24,005 nt of DNA from NCBI GenBank assembly GCA_015499985.1, contig JAAAUF010000649.1, positions 1 to 24,005 of the forward strand, given 5' to 3'. The first letter of the stretch is position 1, and each line of letters starts with the position of its first letter. The notes beneath the pieces are model-generated. The model saw only the letters and a program-made list of their open reading frames with translations, was not told where the DNA came from and did not search any database. Both the position numbers and the translations under genes were made by a program. Origin of the DNA: Haplosporangium gracile. Lineage: Eukaryota; Mortierellomycota; Mortierellomycetes; Mortierellales; Mortierellaceae. Shown here in pieces: positions 1 through 10,401 of this stretch.

Positions 1-258
1 TTTTCAAAGGGGAGAGGAAGGCCGGAAGGAAAAAAGGGCCGACGTTTCGTGAAAGTAGGGCGGAACATTTTGGTAAGTGAGCTTGATACGAGGGAAAGAA
101 AAGTTGCGTTGTACAAGGGTTGCATCTTTGCTTATCCAATGACAAAGTGATCAACAACGATCGAAGAAAAGGGAACGTGATTGTGTCATACTGGAATACT
201 GAAATTTCCGCGCTACTTTTCCATCCGTTTATCCCTGGAGGAAAAAAGAGAAACTTAC
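1..258 (-). other. start of an intron of the F-box gene
   Basis: On the minus strand a GTAAGT donor begins at 258, directly after an open 691-codon exon. Reading on past it gives 11 more codons, which look non-coding, and then a stop. I see no convincing acceptor plus coding continuation before the edge of the window. Confidence 0.5.
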
Positions 259-2331
259 CAGTGGTACGGGCACGACGGTGTCACCCAGTTTGGTCAGCTT
301 GAGGATACGAAGGCCCTCGAATCGAATGACGATACTTTGAAGAAACCGAACTTGAGCCGCCCAGCCATCGCCAATGTAAGGCCGCGGGTATTTGTCCATG
401 TACTCGAGCACCTCCAGGCTGTTGCAGGGCGTCAAAATGTCTGTAAATAAATCGTGCGTCAGATTCCGGCAATGCCAGAGCTTCAGTGACTGTAGATGGG
501 TACACTTGAGCAAGATCTTCTGAAGGGACTCGTTCATGATCAAGGGCACATGCTCCAGGTGAAGTTCCTTCAGTTTGAGCAGGTGCATTGACATAGAGTT
601 GAACGTCCTGAGAGTGAAATGGGAGCCAAAGATCCTGAGCTTAAGGAGGTGTTCGCAGTTGAACATGACTGCCATCATGGTCTCATCCGAGATTTCGCCA
701 CAATTGAGCAGGCTAAGGCTCTTGATGTGATCCTGCGGGGTCTGGGTAAACGACTCGAGGGCCTCATCTGTGATTGAAATTCCACCCAGAACCAAATCCT
801 CAAGCGCGGTCTGAGACTTGAGGAGACTGTCGATAGTCTCTGGTCGAATACTGTTGCAATTATGAAGCTCGAGCGACGTCAGTTTCCCGACAGGAGGCCC
901 CAAGTTCGCGTAGGTCGAATACTGATCAAGTGCAAATGAAGGGTGGAGGCGATCCTGGTGCACATGGTGGTCAAACGGAAATTGTGATGACGAAGAATGA
1001 TGATCCACGTCTGAGTGTCCTGACATGGACGACGTCGAGGGCGAAGAGACGGTAGAGGATGTCGCGGAAACGGATGAGGCCGCTGTATGTGAAGCTGTTG
1101 CTGCTGATGTACTAAATACGGCGTCGACCAACTTGTTGATTTGCAGTGCATTTGGAAGATGTCCTGTTCCTCCGCGGGGCAGTTGGTGTAGTGGTGTTGA
1201 CCTTGGGTCGACGGTATAGATCTCCTCGAGTGTTGCTGCAGTTTCGTCCTGAAGCTGTAGACAGTTGACAAGACGCCAAATCCTGAGTTTTTTACAGTTG
1301 GTGGCAATATGGCGAGTCGTCGCATCGGTCATCAAGGGGGCATCGATCATGAGCGATTCCAGCTGTAGACATGTTGTCCCGATCCAGGTGAGCGACTCGT
1401 CCGTGAAGGATTCTCCATGGATCTCGAGCAGCTTGACTTGTGAGCATGATTTGAGGATTGGAGTCAGCTCAAGATCTTGCATCTCATCCGGACAGTTGTT
1501 GAGTCGCAGCACGGTCAAGGCTGCGAAGCAGGGTTCGAGGTACTCGATGGCCTCAAACGGGATGTGAATATCGTGGAGTGAGAGCTCTCTGAGAGATGTG
1601 CAGGCGACCAAAATCGCCAAGAGATTCTCTGAGAAGGGGAAACGGACATTCCTGAGGTCGAGGGTCCTGAAGCCAATCCTTGTTGAGCGAGCCAAGATTT
1701 CAAAGTGGTGAAGCGTCAAATCGTCTCTTATGAGGTTGAAGTCGATGGATCGGATCAACTGTCCGCGATGGTATATTCGCTGACCGTGAAAGGGAATACC
1801 ATATTCTCGCCGCTGTACTGGGCGGTAAGGCGTAGGGACGAGAAAAGATGAAGAGACAGAAGGGGTGTGTGAGAGAGAATGTGAGCTCCCCGACTGGGGC
1901 GTGGTTCTTTCGCGCATGGTGGACGAGCGGCGGATAGACATGACTCTTGGGAAGGCCGAAGGCGGCGCTGCGGTCAGATGGTCTTGTGCCGGCGTCGGTG
2001 TTGTTGTTGTTGATGATGTTGTTGACCTGTTATTGGTTTGGTTGTGCTTGATATCGGCGAGGATAAGTGGGGTTCGGCTGAGTGATACAACAGGTCCAGG
2101 CAGATCGATTTCATGGCGAAGGGTATGTAGGAGCTGGGTGAAGCTGTGGAGGGTATAGCACTTTGGGTAGTGCCAGAGGAGGATCAGGCCTGTGGCGGCC
2201 CATTCGGAGTTGACGAGACAGCATGCATAGAGGTCTTGCTGGTTGAGTATGCTGAGGGTGAAGATGTGATGGAGAATGTCCTGGTTGGCCAAAGCCGTCG
2301 CTATTGGAGTCATGCGCGCTCTTGGGGTCAT
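259..2331 (-). CDS. F-box / leucine-rich-repeat protein (GRR1/AMN1-like), 3' end missing
   Basis: Likely substrate-recognition subunit of an SCF ubiquitin ligase. An F-box-like segment lies at about residues 10-55 (LANQDILHHIFTL followed by CCLVNSEW and LLWHYP), where Skp1 would bind. From about residue 190 come repeated leucine-rich units of the AMN1/GRR1 type (LRELSLHDI, LKLLEIHG-like, LESLMID, LTSLELHNCNSI, LKSLSLLNCGEI, LQSLKLWHCRNL). Two Ser/Thr/Pro-rich low-complexity stretches interrupt it, at about 105-170 and 395-455. The first in-frame ATG is at 2331, with a second at 2313; upstream sequence is pyrimidine-rich leader. The exon (691 codons, phase 0) ends at a clean GTAAGT donor whose G is at 258. 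The intron appears to run off the left edge, so the C-terminus is not visible. The family call is firm; the substrate is unknown. Confidence 0.85.
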
Positions 2332-3040
2332 GCGCACTATTGTCTTCCGAGTATGGTGTACAGAAGGAAGGAGAGGAGGAGGAGGATGCGTGGGAGTGAG
2401 TGTGTGTGGGAGTGGTGGGAGTGATGGGATGAATGTGCAGGTGGGAGTGGAGTAATGAGCAGAAGTGCAGGGTGAGTATGAGAGCGGGTAAAGTAAAGAG
2501 TAAAAGGGAAGAAGGAAGAAGGAAGAAGGAAGGGCAAGAAAAAGAAGTAAAAGGGAAAGAAGTCAAGTGCAGTCGAAAAAGGAAGAACAAAGTAAAGCAA
2601 GGCAAAGAAAAATGAGCACAAGCGAAGGTGAGGCGATGCTAACAGCAACGTAACTCTAATTGTATTGGTGATGAAAGCTGAAACGGGTGTACAAAGAAGC
2701 GCGATGATGGTGGATAAATGGTGATGTGGATACTGAAAGAGAGTCAAAGACAAAACGAACGTGGTGAAGAAACAAGCAAAGTAGGAGCGAGTGGAGTGAG
2801 ATAATCGGCTGTATGAAAAGATGGAGAGATGGAAAGATGGAAAGAAGGAAGGTAGAATGAAAAGGAAGAGTCGAAGAAGGTGATATTTATTAACAAGAGG
2901 AAAATGAAACAAAGTGGATGGCTGAATGTTAAAGTATGAAAGAATCGAAAAGGAGAAAAATGTGAGAGCATATCCAGGCGGAGCATAAATGATGACCTCT
3001 AGGCTACATGTTGACAAAGACACATTCGGTTGTTAGTGGA
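2332..3040 (-). promoter_or_regulatory. upstream region / pyrimidine-rich leader of the F-box gene
   Basis: Purine-rich on the plus strand, hence pyrimidine-rich on the coding (minus) strand. This matches the long CT-rich stretches upstream of the other genes in the window. It includes a short GGAAGAA-type repeat near 2505-2535. No conserved protein is seen; the long open frames here are products of base composition. Confidence 0.45.
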
Positions 3041-3084
3041 TTGCTGTGCGGTATCTATCTCTCCTTTCAACAATCATCATCATG

Positions 3085-3147
3085 AGCCCCCTCTCTCTCC
3101 CTCTCTCTCGCACTTTTTCTCTCTCCCTCTCTCTCACACTTTTTCTC
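3085..3147 (+). repeat. CT-rich tandem repeat, about 26-bp period
   Basis: Two near-identical copies of a CT-rich unit, each containing CACTTTTT (starting at 3111 and 3137), separated by 26 bp. It sits in the wider pyrimidine-rich block 3060-3330. Confidence 0.6.
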
Positions 3148-3335
3148 TCTCCTGCCCATCCTTCCTTTCACCTTCTTGCTCCACTTCATTCTCCACTCCA
3201 CGCTACTTACACTCTACAATCTACGCTCTGCTTCCGTCATCGCTCCATCGTCTTCCCTCCTCCTCTCTCCTTCTCTTCTTGCTTCCGCCCATTACTGCAG
3301 TTCTTGTCAAGGGTGGACCGTGAGAAGGCGCTTTC

Positions 3336-5274
3336 ACATTTCATTTTGCACAGCCCAAATAATGATCAATCCCAGTCCGCATGTTATTCATTCAGCGCCA
3401 TCCATTACTGATCATAATCACACAGGACAGCAAGTTCCTCAATCTTTCGCACCCCACGCACATACACATATCCAATGTAGGAAAATGCTGCCTCGGTTTT
3501 TTCTTTTCGAACTATTGCATATCCGACTTGACTGTCGCGACAACTCCCTTTCTTTTTTCTCAACTCTGTTCTACCCAAGCCTTTACTCTTATCCTTATCC
3601 AAATAACAATAACAACAGCAGAGAGGCGAATACCCCATAGCAATATGCTTCAAATAAACCCTGCATTCTTTTTAGACAGCCAGCATTAGGTATCTCCAGC
3701 TAGTATGTTTGCCCATACACTCCTGCATACACACGCGGGCTTGTATCATGTTTTTTGTTCTATTCACTACCAGCCATCCATTCGCCATTAATATCCGAAA
3801 GTCATTCACTGACATCACCAAAAAACGCGCCCACGGAACAAATCACTTGGTTTCCTCCCCTTTTTTTCATTCTTCGAAAATAGAACCCAACCTTTGCCCT
3901 ACTGGCTCAGTAGGTACCACAATCACCCCTGCCGTCGACCACCCCCGCCCGCCCTTTAAAATCCAGCCCGCCATAGTTCTGCGCCTACGATAGCACGGCG
4001 TAGGTAAAGCAACACATTACGAGACAAAAAAGCATATACTCTATGTCGTAATTCGCTCTCATTCATCCATCGTTGTTTCTTGTTCTCTCGTTGTTAACAA
4101 CTTCGTGCTATTTGTGCTCCCAAGGGAGAAAAGTTTCGACTCCTCGCCTTTTTATTGTGATCAATCCCCATCCCCACCACCAAGAAATAAATAGAACAAA
4201 GATGCTATTGGCATTGTTCTCCTGCACCGATACGTCTTTCACAAACATTACATTAGGGTGGAAACACAGCGTCTGGGCTATTTTCACTGCATGTGGATAT
4301 GTACTTGGATCCTTGTCCTTCATATAGATCGCGATTCGCGATTTGTTAGAACCAACCTTACAAAAGAGTGAGAAAAAAAAAAGCAGCCGACCCTATGTTT
4401 GAACAAAACCTACACGGAACTTAAGCTTTTTCTAAGTACCTATAAAGCCAACTCAATAAGGTTCCTAAACCTTTGTCGTGGACTGAGGGTTGGGGGAGGG
4501 GAGTCGCTAAACGATTTGCATAGTGTAACCCCCAGAAACCATATAGCTTTCTCCTTTCCCTTTGTTCCTTTGCATTTCTGATTGTCACTAGAAGTAACGA
4601 AGAGAAATGTAGTAGAAATAAAGCGCGGTACAGGACCACCGAAAGCGGTAATCATCCATATAAAATGGCTAGCAATCATTCTTCTAAACAATCACAAGAG
4701 AAAGCTCATCTTTTTGGCAAAGAAAGCTTCTTTTCATGGCTGCTAACCTACTCCTTTCCCCTCGATCGGTCGGTAAGTCCTCCCGCCCCATCTCCTTTTC
4801 GTATTTTTTTTTTGCCTTGGAGAAGCAAAAGTAATGAGCGCCTTTTGATGCATGGTCGATGGTCCAGGTGGACTCTAACAAGACGCGTTTGAGTGAGCCA
4901 ATCATCACCCCTGTATTTTTCAATTGCCTCTTCCTTGCAGAGACTCTCCGTTCTTTTTCCTTCTTGCATTTTTCCGACGCAGATTAAACGGCGCCTCATC
5001 CGCTCCTACTCGCTTTTTTGTTGCAATTGAGCTTGTTATTTTTTTCTCACTCCGACGAAATACGGCCGCTTGGTGTTTGGTGGGATAGATGGTTCTTCAT
5101 TTGGCGTATCAATACCAGAACAGCACATCAGATGAAAAGAAAGGAATGAGAGGAAAAGAAAGAAAGAGCAAGAGGGTATAATGTATCTAAACTCACAAAA
5201 AACAATCAACCCCCCACTTCTTAATGTTCATTGCCCTCCTAACTCAAGTTCTACTTCAGACTCCACCTTTAGCT
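3336..5274. other. intergenic stretch with no supportable gene
   Basis: About 1.9 kb of fairly AT-rich sequence. All open frames are short (at most about 100 codons), rich in Ser/His/Pro/Phe, and resemble no family I recognise. I see no splice-linked exon chain, RNA gene or mobile element. It may hold the 3' flank of the decayed ABC transporter and the remains of, or a non-coding transcript from, the orphan promoter-like block at 3060-3330. Confidence 0.5.
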
Positions 5275-8033
5275 CTAGCTCTGACGGCGCTCGGCAGCAG
5301 CAGTCGCCAATTCCAACAACAGCTCAAACTCCCCAGACCGCTAACACATCGTTCTAAACACGCCCCCCTCCTCACGAATCAATCGCTCAGGCGTATCCAT
5401 CTGCACGATCCTCCCATGATCCATCACAATCACTCGATCAAAGTCGATAATCGTCCTCAACCGATGTGCAATCGTCGACAGAGTCGCGTCATGACAACTC
5501 TCCCGAATAGTCGCTTGGATCTTGGCATTGGTGGCGAGGTGGACCGAAGCTGTGGTTTCGTCCATGACGATGATCTTGGAGTTCTTGAGGAGCGCGCGGG
5601 CGAGTCCGATGAGTTGTCTTTGGCCTTGGGAGAAATTGCTGCCGTTCTCCTTAACTTCGCTATCAAGGTTTCCAAATCCGTTGTTGATGTTACTGAAGGT
5701 GCCGTTGTTGGTGGGGGAGGAGGTGGTGGAAGAGGCGTCGGGACTGGTGTTGTTAGAGACCAGGTGGACGCGCTTGAGTACAGCCCTAAGAGCGGCATCA
5801 TCATGCTCCTGAAACGGATCCATATTCGATCGCACACTGCCCATAACAGCGCCGCATCCTGCGGAATAATCGTCAAATTCGACCGCAGATCATAAACGCC
5901 GATCTTCGAGATATCGATCCCGTCAATATCAATCTTTCCTGAAGTCATCTCCATGAACCGGAAAGAACGCCACCGCCAAGGTCGATTTGCCTGCACCCGT
6001 GCGTTCCACAATCCCAATCTTCTCTTGTGGAGAGATATGGAACGAGATATCGCGGATCTCGGCCGGCTCGTCGGGTGCGTACTGCATCACCAAGTTCTGA
6101 ATCTGAATCTCGCCCTGGTGTGGGACGGCGCGACTCGACATTCGCGGGGGCTTCTTGAGGGAGGATCATGTACTCTTGGACACGATCGACACAGTTCATG
6201 TTGCTCTCGTTATAGAACAAGGTACGGACGAACCAGAGGACGTGCTGTGTGAATGCCAAAGAGTAGATGACCGAAAGTCCTGCAGTTCCGGCGTCTAAGA
6301 TGTCCCTTCGGAGGACAATAAACAGCCCCGCAAAGAGCGAGACAAACGTGCTCGGAACATCTACACGGATTGACAACCAGCGGTTACAAACCCAGACATA
6401 AAAGTATGGCCGGCTGTGTTTGTCCAATAGCTCCTGGTAGCAGGAATTGAACCGTTCTTCAAACCCAAAGGCGCAGATGGTTGTGACCCCATTTAAGGTC
6501 TCGGCAAAATATGAATAGACGGGAGAGTTGGTCGTGGCCTCATGTCGCTTGAGCTCGCGCGAGGTGCGGATGTAGAACGCGGTAATGATCACAACCAGGG
6601 CTGAGATGACCAGACTGGGGGCCAGGAACTGCGGATCACATAGGCAATCACACCCGTGCTCGTGAGCGTGCTCAAGAAATCAACCATCACATTCGCAGAG
6701 ACGTTGATGACCTGTTGGTCGACCGTGTCCATATCGCGGGTGAAGCGGTTAATGATGCGGCCCAGAGGGGTGGTGCCAAAGAATCGGATAGGCGAGTGAA
6801 GGATCCGATCGAGGGCCCTTTGGTGGAGGATTCGACTGGTGTGCAGGGAACCCGTGTACTGGATGATTTCTCGCAGCATGAGACTGACAACGTACATCAC
6901 TGACAGGATTGCATAGACTCCGAGGTAACACGGCAGTCTCTCCATAGGCTTGGCGATCAGCTGCATGAAATTCAACACCATCCGGGTTGGAGAACCGAAA
7001 ACAGACGTGGCGTTGACTTCGCCTTTGGTGAGGCTGCATTTGAGGCATGGGATCCACGCGCCACGGCAGATGTGTAATCTGACAGGCTGAAATCCCAGAC
7101 TTCTGCGGCAGCAAGTGGACGATGGAAGCCGAGGCGGATCATAGGGTTGCCCCAGGTGAAGAAGGCACGTTCGATCCAGGAGGCGCATTGTTCTGGGCAA
7201 GGGTGCCGTTCTCCTCCTTTGGTGATATCGGTCGGAGTGAGTGCGGGCGGTGGGGCGGTTTTGTAAGAGAGTGAGATGAAGGCCAAGAGGAGATTGTCGA
7301 TAACGTAACAGGAAACGAGAGCGAATTTTATTACTGAGATTTCTTGTAGGATGGTTGTGCGGAGGCAGGAGAAGGCGATTGAGATATTGAGGATGAAGAA
7401 GGTAGCCAGGTGTGGTGTCAATGAGATGTTTGGGGATGTCCTTGGAACATCCGACACACGGCGAGGATCGTGAAATGCGTCTAAAACATGACAACAGCGA
7501 TTAGAATGAGGCTCATTCCCCTTTGATACTCGTTCTTTGTCAACAAACAAAATTCCCGAGTGCAAATCCATGCATACCCAAGCATTAATGGCAAGCATTG
7601 CTGCAATGAAATGATATATGCTCCAATCCTCTCCAGACCGTAGTATCGTCCATGCTGCCGATAGACCTAGTGGGTACAAACACGCCAAAACAAAGACCAT
7701 ATTCTTGAATAGTGATGAGTTGGATGTCGCTTCTGTCCCTGTCCTAGGCGTCGAGTCGTCCTGTGCTTGTTCCTTGGGTGTCGACTGTGAAAGTAATGGC
7801 GAGTATCCTGGGCACATGTGCCGGGTGTCCTTGTTGCGGATGAGTGTGACCAATAGAGTAGGGAGTGAGATCGACGCGCAGGCAACTGGGATTCCTGCAT
7901 CCAACCCACTGTGTCAACATAGAAGCGTAGTGCATGTTAGTGAGTACTTGCGACTAAAGTTTCGAGGTGTAAGGTAGGACAGGAGTTACCTTTCATGGAA
8001 GCAAGGTGTAAAGTCGTCGTCGATCCATGGCGT
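5275..8033 (-). pseudogene. ABCC (MRP-type) ABC transporter remnant lacking TMD1-NBD1
   Basis: The intact family pumps glutathione conjugates or drugs and has the order TMD0-TMD1-NBD1-TMD2-NBD2, usually 1300-1500 residues. Here the 5' exon (7990-8033) encodes WIDDDFTPCFHE and is spliced over an intron at 7909-7989 to hydrophobic TMD0-like sequence. The linker ERAFFTWGNPMIRLG follows at about 7140-7190. Next, at about 6970, comes TMD2 (PLGRIINRFTRD, then YIRTSRELKRHEA) and NBD2: Walker A-like ERTGAGKS, Q-loop IIPQD, signature FSQGQRQL, Walker B IIVMDE, H-loop TIAHRL. TMD1 and NBD1 are absent. The frame breaks near 7422, 6985, 6617, 6130, 5957 and 5848. A TAG at 5341-5343 interrupts an otherwise continuous C-terminus (RSGEFELLLELA) that runs on to a stop at 5275. 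Walker A has Glu for the first Gly. A putative first exon (8106-8261) is doubtful. Non-function is inferred from these lesions. Confidence 0.85.
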
Positions 8034-8105
8034 CTACAAGAAAAAAGAAAAGAACGAGAGATGATTGGTATTAGGGTTTGGTAGAACATGGGTAGCCCTG
8101 GTTAC
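8034..8105 (-). other. possible first intron of the ABCC remnant
   Basis: On the minus strand a GTAACC donor (G at 8105) and a CTTGTAG acceptor (ending 8034) would join an upstream frame in phase to the WIDDDF exon. The only in-frame ATG of that upstream frame, at 8261, overlaps a TATAAAAA sequence that could instead be a TATA box. The true first exon is therefore uncertain. Confidence 0.35.
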
Positions 8106-8248
8106 ACGAAAAGAGGGCGACAGGGCGGTAGTCTTCAATGATCCCGTACGGGCGATGTGTCGTTCCCGTAGAGCCGATGTGATCAAAGCTAAAATGCGAG
8201 GGAAAGATGAGAATGATGAAGATACAAAAAAGGGCCGATAGTCATTGT

Positions 8249-8260
8249 CCTTTTTATACA
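8249..8260 (-). promoter_or_regulatory. TATA-box-like element upstream of the ABCC remnant
   Basis: The minus strand reads TGTATAAAAAGG, a good TATA-box match about 220 bp upstream of the first secure ABCC exon. Position and sequence fit a core promoter; function is inferred. Confidence 0.35.
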
Positions 8261-8261
8261 T

Positions 8262-9403
8262 TTACCAACAAGCGAACGCCAATTTCCAAATCAATTCCAG
8301 TCAGTATAGATTCGACCAGTTGTGTTGTGAGAAAGAGGAGTGTCCATTTTATAACATCAACCCGTTCACATGCACCATGGGCATGTTTTGTTCATTGCTT
8401 CTTGCTTCGTTTTGGTGTCTACCCGCCCCTTTACTTCCCTTTGAATCGAGAAGTATCATTCTTTTTTTTGCTTTTGAAGGGTTCGAGGCCGGTCTGTTGC
8501 ATGTTAAGGTTGACTGTCAACCGCGCTGGATCGATGGAGCCAACAAACAACATGCTAAACGCGTTGAAGATATGAAAAGACGTCCTTGGATAAACTTTGC
8601 CTTGCGCAACACTCCTTGGCATCAGTTGACTCCCAAAACGTGAGATAGTGAGCGGGTGAGAATCCACACGGTGCCCCTTTTTATTTTGTGGTCTTGAATC
8701 TGTTATGCAAGTCAAGAATCCCTTCGATCGCTAAAAAACAAGGTTTTCATCTGCAAGCTTGGTTTTTCAGGCACAAGTGTGCTTTTTTATTTTATATATA
8801 TCTGGGTTGATAGCTAAATAGGTCCTGTACCTTGTCTTGTAATCTTTTGTTCACTCAACTTCGTTGTTCATACCAAATTCTTCAATCCTCCTATCGCAAA
8901 TATCAAGCAAGGATGGATTCTCTAGTTTAATCAGAGTTTCATCCTACATCAATCGCCGAAAAAAACGCGTGGCTCAAGCAACGCGACAACATACCACAGT
9001 CTGCCTCCGTATCAACCTTCTCCTGCAAGAAATGCCAATGGAGCAATTTGACCAAAAGGAACAAAAACAAAAACTAGTGGTGCCTTATTTTGTTTATCCT
9101 GTCAGTCTTTCACTTCACACCTCCAAGACGGAGAGAAAGCTGCGGATGACGGAGAGGGCTTTACGGCTTTTGCCCTGTAGAAGAAAGGGAGTGTAGGTTG
9201 TTTTTTGTCAAGAACACCTCAAAACTGTCGCAATGTGCCTAGCAGAAAAGGGGAGCTCTGCTAGGCTGTGCGATTTATTATGAAAAAAAAGAAAGGTCCA
9301 AGGAAGCCCTGGCAGGAATCGGAGAGGCGGAGGAGTGCAGGCGGTTCCAGTTTTGTTGATGTTGTTGTTGTTGTCTTGTGGTCCAGTGTAAAAAGGAACA
9401 AAT
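8262..9403. other. intergenic region between the ABCC remnant and RPL9
   Basis: About 1.1 kb. The left part should hold the ABCC promoter and the right end the RPL9 3' UTR. Overlapping open frames of 94-132 codons near 8207-8715 have no recognisable domain and unnatural composition, so I do not call them genes. An AT-rich stretch (TTTTATTTTATATATAT) lies near 8786-8803. Confidence 0.5.
9274..9279 (-). terminator. polyadenylation signal of RPL9 (AATAAA)
   Basis: A canonical AATAAA on the minus strand, about 125 nt past the L9 stop codon. It is the right distance and strand for the L9 transcript. Confidence 0.5.
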
Positions 9404-9979
9404 TTACTCATCATCGGCACCCTTGAGCTCGCCCTTCTGGGAGACGTAGATACCATCCAAGAACTTACGGATATCCTTGTTCTTGACCGTGGTGGCCTGC
9501 TGGATGTTGGCAGCGGACTGGGAGACGTTGCCGAGGTCGTTACCGATCAAGGTGATCTCGTCCTTCTGGTCCTTGGAGTGGAAGATAGTGACGCCCTCCA
9601 ACATGGGAACCTTCATGACGATCTTCTGGCCCAAAAAGTTGCGAATCTCGACTGACTTCTCATCATCAGCGATAATGACGTTGATGGGGAAATGGGCATA
9701 GACGAAGCGCATCTTGTACTCGTAGCCCTTGGTGACACCGACGATCATGTTGTTGATCAAGGAGCGGATAGTGCGGAGGCAGGCGACGTGCTTACGCTTG
9801 CCGTGCCAGACAACGAGGCGGATGCGGGCGGTGTCCAACTTGACAATGTCCATCTCGACGTGACGGAAGTTCTTGTTGAGGGTTCCGCGGGGGCCGGTAA
9901 TGGAGACCTGGCGAGCCTTGACCTCAACCTTGACGCCCTCGGGGATGGCAAGAATTTCTTCCTTGTAGATGTCCTTCAT
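9404..9979 (-). CDS. RPL9: 60S ribosomal protein L9 (uL6)
   Basis: Structural protein of the large cytosolic ribosomal subunit, near the sarcin-ricin loop and factor-binding region. The 191-residue frame matches eukaryotic L9 throughout: VSITGPRGTLNKNFRH near the start, RKHVACLRTIRSLINNMI with the strongly conserved VTKGYEYKMRFVYAHFPIN in the middle, IRNFLGQKIV, and the C-terminal signature NKDIRKFLDGIYVSQKG. Length agrees with yeast L9 (191). I chose the ATG at 9979 (MKDIYKEEI) because it aligns with the yeast N-terminus. The 12 codons upstream in frame read across a probable 3' splice site (CCCTCTAG, ending 9988). There are no lesions, so this gene is a local control for sequence quality. 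Confidence 0.97.
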   Translation of the reverse strand: MKDIYKEEILAIPEGVKVEVKARQVSITGPRGTLNKNFRHVEMDIVKLDTARIRLVVWHGKRKHVACLRTIRSLINNMIVGVTKGYEYKMRFVYAHFPINVIIADDEKSVEIRNFLGQKIVMKVPMLEGVTIFHSKDQKDEITLIGNDLGNVSQSAANIQQATTVKNKDIRKFLDGIYVSQKGELKGADDE

Positions 9980-9987
9980 TTTTTGTC

Positions 9988-10401
9988 CTAGAGGGTTGAG
10001 GGGAAGAAAATACAAAAGTTAGGAAACTGGGTTTTGCAAGTCGGTAGGCTGATAAGTTTGCCCCGCGTTATAGATCTGCGTGAATAGTCCTGATGTACAA
10101 GCGTTGTTTCTGACAAAGTGGATTAAGGAATCCTGATGAACAGTGCTCCCCAGATGGTAGATCCAGTCCGACCATCACACGCAGTGTGCTTCAGATGTTC
10201 ATAGATCTAGCCATCAGTTCGTGGACAGGTCGATCAAGGATCCCGAGCACAGGGTATGAGAGGTAATATCCAGCGAATTCCACTTGTAGAGATGGGTATC
10301 CGTCGATGATTCCCGTAATAATGGCTGGCGATAGTGTTAGATGGATGCATGTATCCATCGATGGCTGTCTGACAGCAATCCGTCATAGTAAGTCCGCTTA
10401 C
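9988..10401 (-). other. probable 5'-leader intron of RPL9
   Basis: On the minus strand a GTAAGC donor begins at 10401 and a CCCTCTAG acceptor ends at 9988, eight bases before the ATG. Leader introns ending just before the start are common in fungal ribosomal protein genes. The 414-nt segment contains two adjacent perfect inverted repeats (10340-10359 and 10364-10376). No coding potential was seen. The donor is a best guess among several GT sites. Confidence 0.45.
10340..10376. repeat. two adjacent perfect inverted repeats
   Basis: GATGGAT/ATCCATC (7-bp arms, 6-nt loop, 10340-10359) is followed four bases later by GCTGTC-T-GACAGC (6-bp arms, 1-nt centre, 10364-10376). Both lie inside the putative RPL9 leader intron and could form hairpins in RNA or be binding sites. 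Confidence 0.6.

Noticed and set aside
2337..3023. Long minus-strand open frame (228 codons) upstream of the F-box gene
   Set aside because: It is rich in Phe/Leu/Ser/Pro because of the pyrimidine-rich leader, has no domain, and overlaps the expected promoter and 5' UTR.
3046..3640. Plus-strand frames of 97-154 codons in the CT-rich block
   Set aside because: Repetitive Ser/Leu/Pro/Phe composition in several frames at once indicates base composition, not coding.
5224..5895. Plus-strand frame of 223 codons opposite the ABCC NBD2
   Set aside because: Antisense shadow; the conserved NBD motifs are on the minus strand.
8207..8715. Overlapping frames of 94-132 codons between the ABCC remnant and RPL9
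   Set aside because: No recognisable domain, no splice-linked partner, and both strands are open. Insufficient evidence for a gene.
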